Below, in pieces: positions 61,070-64,000 of a stretch of DNA of 64,000 nucleotides. The stretch spans positions 62,001-126,000 of the forward strand of contig CAVTZH010000011.1 of NCBI GenBank assembly GCA_963739175.1, given 5' to 3'. Source of the DNA: VAZQ01 sp963739175 (GTDB lineage: Bacteria > Pseudomonadota > Alphaproteobacteria > Rhizobiales > Xanthobacteraceae). Position numbers and translations under genes: made by a program. Every line of letters begins with the position of its first letter. Within the stretch, counting starts at the first letter, position 1. Under the pieces are notes generated by a model that was given only the letters and a program-made list of their open reading frames with translations, made no database searches and was not told the DNA's origin.

Positions 61070-62337
61070 CCGCGGATCACCTTGACGATTGCGCCCGTTA
61101 GCGCCGCCAGATCTGTGTCATCGATCGTGAAGCTCGGGGTCAGATAGATAACGTTCTCCAGCGGACGAACCAGGACGCCCTCCTCCACGAAGCGCGCCCG
61201 CAACCCATCAACATCGTTGATCCGTTCCAGCTCGACAACGCCGATGGCACCCATCACGCGTACGTCCTTGACGCCGCGTATGTCGCGGCACGGCGCCAGG
61301 CCTTCCGCCAGCGCCGCCGAAATTCGCCTCACCTGCTCGAGCCGCGGCTCGCGCTCGAACAGATCGAGCGAGGCGTTGGCGGCGGCGCAGGCGAGCGCAT
61401 TGGCCATGAAGGTCGGCCCGTGCATCAGCGCATGCTTGGGATCATCCGACCAGAACGCGTCGAACACCTTGCGGCGCGCAATGGTGGCCGCAAGCGGCAG
61501 CGTGCCGCCGGTGAGCGCCTTCCCGACCGTGATGATATCGGGCACGACGCCTGCCTGCTCGCAGGCGAACATCGTCCCGGTGCGGCCGAAGCCGGTGAAG
61601 ATCTCGTCGAAGATCAGCAGCAGACCGTAGCGGTCGGCGAGCCGCGCGCAGCCGCTGCAGAACGCTCGCATCGTGAAACAGCATGCCGCCGGCGCCCTGC
61701 ACCAGCGGCTCGACGATGATGCCGGCGATCTCGTCCGCACGGCTCTCGAGCAGCTTGGACAATGTCGCGGCGCGCGCGTCGTCCGTCGGCAGATCGGCCA
61801 CGATTTGCTCGGGCAACAATCCGCGGAACGCGCCGTGCATGCCGGCGTCGATCGCTCACCGCCATCGCGCCGGTGGTGTCGCCGTGATAGCCGCCCTTGA
61901 AGGCGACGAACCTGGCTGCGGCCACGGATGCCCCGGTTGAGCCAGTACTGCACCGCCATCTTCAGCGCGACCTCGACCGCGACCGAGCCGGACTCGGAGA
62001 AGAACACCCGATCGAGGTCGCCCGGCAGCAGCGCCGCCAGCCGCCGCGCCAGCGTCAGCGCCTGCTCGTGCACGAGCCCGCCGAACATCACATGCGGCAT
62101 CGCCGCGAGCTGCCGCTCGACCGCGGCGCGGATGTGGGGGTGGTTGTAGCCATGGCAGGCGGTCCACCACGAGGCGATGCCGTCGATCAGCTCGCGGCCG
62201 TCGGCAAGCACGATGCGGCAGCCCTCGGTGCGCACCACCGGCAGCGGCGGCCGCGCGGTCTTCATCTGCGCATAGGGCAGCCAGATGTGGTCGAGCCCGG
62301 CCTCGTACCAGCCGGGCCGTGTGGGATCGCCCGTCAT
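61066..62337 (-). pseudogene. bioA: Adenosylmethionine-8-amino-7-oxononanoate aminotransferase BioA, centre out of frame
   Basis: PLP aminotransferase of biotin synthesis (7-keto-8-aminopelargonic acid to DAPA, SAM as donor). N-terminal IWLPYAQMKTARPPLPV, IASWWTACHGYNHP; C-terminal LLIFDEIFTGFGRTGTMFACEQAG, VGKALTGGTLPLAA (PLP lysine). Between about 61665 and 61920 the open frame is nonsense, while other frames carry AARFVAFKGGYHGDTTGAMAVSD, GLLPEQIVADLPTDD and GIIVEPLVQGAGGM; three indels, net zero, explain it. Divergent from bioF. Confidence 0.82.
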
Positions 62338-62413
62338 TCAATCGTCCGTTCAGCTTCCATTCCGTCGTGTTAAACGCCATTTTGCCCGTAGAGCCAACAA
62401 CGGTCATCCTGGA

Positions 62414-63576
62414 ATGCGGTCACTCGAAGACTTCGCGGCGACGAAACTCGGCGAGCTCGAGCGCGCGAGCCTCCATCGCGCGCTGGCCGAGACCGATCGG
62501 CTTGACGGCATCTGGGTCGAGCGCAACGGCCGGCGCCTCCTCTCGTTCTGCTGCAACGACTACCTCGGCGCTGACGCCACCACCCGGCCGTCAAAGCGGC
62601 GGCCGTCGCGGCGATCGAGCGCTATGGCGTCGGCAGCGGCGCCTCGCGCCTGGTGACCGGCAATCATCCCCTGTTCGGCGAGCTCGAACGGCGCCTCGCC
62701 CGCCTCAAGGGCACCGAGGCGGCCTGCGTGTTCGGCTCCGGCTATCTCGCCAACAGCCGGCATCATTCCGGCGCTGGTCGGCCGCGACGACCTCGTGCTG
62801 ATCGACGAGCTGGCGCATGCCTGCCTGTGGGCGGGCGCGCGGCTCTCGCGCGCCACCGTGCTGCCGTTCCGGCATTCCGACATGGCGCATGTCGAGGCGC
62901 TGCTCGCCGAGCACCGCGGCCGGCATCCGCCGCGCGCTGATCGCGACCGATGGCGTGTTCTCCATGGACGGCGACCTTGCGCCGCTGCCGGAGCTTGTCT
63001 GCGCTCGCGCACACGTTACGACGCCTGGCTGATGACCGACGACGCCCACGGCATCGGCGTGGTCGGCGATGGCCGCGGCTCAACCTTCGCGCACGGCGCC
63101 GACGTCGATGTGCCGTTGCAGATGGGCACGCTGTCGAAGGCGATCGGCGGCTACGGCGGCTATCTGTGCGCCTCCGCCGCGGTGATCGATCTGATCCACA
63201 ACCGCGCGCGCACGTTCGTCTATTCGACCGGCCTGCCGCCCGCCTCGGTGGCCGCCGCGATCGCGGCGCTCGACCTGATCGAGCGCGATCCCGCCTACGC
63301 GGCGCTGCCGCTGGCCAAAGCGCGCACTTTCACGCGCCTGCTCAATCTGCCGCAAGCCGCCAGCCCGATCGTGCCGCTGGTGATCGGCGAAGCGGAGGCC
63401 GCGCTCAAGGCATCGCAAGCTTCTGGAAGCGGAAGGCTTCCTGGTGATCGCCATCCGGCCGCCGACGGTGCCCGACCGGCACCGCGCGGCTGCGCTTCAC
63501 CTTTTCTGCCGCCCATCCCGACGCCGAGATCGAGCGCCTTGCCGCGATCGTGCGCCGGCGCATCCTGGAGCGCTGA
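62414..63576 (+). pseudogene. bioF: 8-amino-7-oxononanoate synthase BioF, frame broken repeatedly
   Basis: PLP enzyme joining pimeloyl-thioester and alanine. Parts in three frames: MRSLEDFAATKLGELERAS, LLSFCCNDYLG; RLVTGNHPLFGELERRLA; LVLIDELAHACLWAGARLSR; ALIATDGVFSMDGDLAPLPE; AWLMTDDAHGIGVVGDGRGS; MGTLSKAIGGYGGY (PLP lysine). About six indels between 62570 and 63470. The order and spacing of the motifs fit a full-length BioF. 3 bp before bioD. Confidence 0.8.
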
Positions 63577-63579
63577 GCC

Positions 63580-64000
63580 GTGGCCGGCGTCTTCGTCACC
63601 GGCACCGGCACCGATGTCGGCAAGACCTTTGTCACTGCCGCGCTGGTGCGACATCTGCGAAGCGCCGGTAAGAACGTCGACGCCTATCAAGCCGGTGGTC
63701 AGCGGCTTCGATCCCGCGAATGCCGCTGCGAGCGATCCCGGCGTTCTGCTCGCGGCGCTCGGTCGCGCCACAACAGACGACGAGATCGCGCGCATCGCGC
63801 CCTGGCGGTTTGCCGCGCCGTTGTCGCCCGACCTCGCCGCAAAGGCCGAAGGCCGCGTCGCTCGATTTCAAGGCGCTCGTGGATTTCTCGCGCGATGCCG
63901 CTTACGGACGCGGCACGATCTTCATCGAGGGCGTCGGCGGAGTCATGGTGCCCCTCGACCAGACCCATACCGTGCTCGACTGGATGTCTGCGCTGCGTAT
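63580..64000 (+). pseudogene. bioD: Dethiobiotin synthetase BioD, frame broken and cut by window end
   Basis: ATP-dependent enzyme that closes the ureido ring of dethiobiotin. GTG start; P-loop GTGTDVGKTFVTAAL; then, after a one-base change near 63690, KPVVSGFDPANAAASDPG and IAPWRFAAPLSPDLAA, and after another near 63850, LDFKALVDFSRDAAY, FIEGVGGVMVPLDQTHTVLDW. The 3' end lies outside. Confidence 0.82.

Noticed and set aside
62338..62413. BioR or BirA operator between bioA and bioF
   Set aside because: Neither the TTATCTATAA-type BioR box nor the BirA palindrome is recognisable.

Overview
The window looks like a chromosomal segment of a GC-rich alphaproteobacterium of the order Hyphomicrobiales, most like Bradyrhizobium and its relatives. 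The evidence is: hfq followed directly by hflX; a tmk-holB-...-metG-tatD-MBL hydrolase cluster; several secreted tripartite-tricarboxylate (Bug/TctC) receptors with no transporter genes beside them; VPLPA-CTERM proteins; and many short proteins of the kind that recur in Bradyrhizobium accessory DNA. The assignment rests on gene content and protein style, not on a search.

Layout. 1-22.4 kb is dense core DNA: a 5'-truncated glutaminase; a MarR/Bug/gentisate dioxygenase operon; a class IV aminotransferase; hfq-hflX; an ABC-type binding protein; mazG; a beta-propeller protein (frameshifted); a one-haem protein; a Dps-like protein; then, mostly on the minus strand, rlpA, a D,D-carboxypeptidase, tmk, holB, metG and a TatD-MBL hydrolase that reads as one frame. 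A plus-strand Bug/MetE-like pair sits between holB and metG. 56.4-64 kb is core again: Bug receptor, ornithine-cyclodeaminase family protein, 2-hydroxyacid dehydrogenase, rimO, and the biotin genes bioA and bioF-bioD, several of them frameshifted.

Between them lies an accessory region (about 23.5-56.1 kb). It ends at a tRNA-Ser(UGA) with a P4-type integrase beside its 3' end. Short copies of the tRNA 3' end at 23497 and 29925 suggest attachment sites, so this may be one island of about 32.6 kb or two in tandem. It is rich in very short genes, dispersed repeats and broken genes: an IS30 element, a HipA-like kinase/DUF3037 pair, regulators, a DnaJ protein, a Rieske oxidoreductase, a double-glycine-leader peptide, and small-protein families present in several intact and broken copies.

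The most interesting signal is a set of four tiny membrane-protein genes (start codons at 26817, 37646, 37883 and 38178). Each is preceded by a leader that folds into a 10-11 bp stem, with base changes that keep the pairing. They form two paralogous protein pairs. A separate structured element of about 150 nt occurs three times (23152, 37251 and 46487).

Caution: many frames are broken by single-base indels, in both accessory genes and ordinary metabolic genes, most densely after 61.6 kb. Part of this is probably assembly error, so 'pseudogene' labels here mean 'frame broken in this sequence'.
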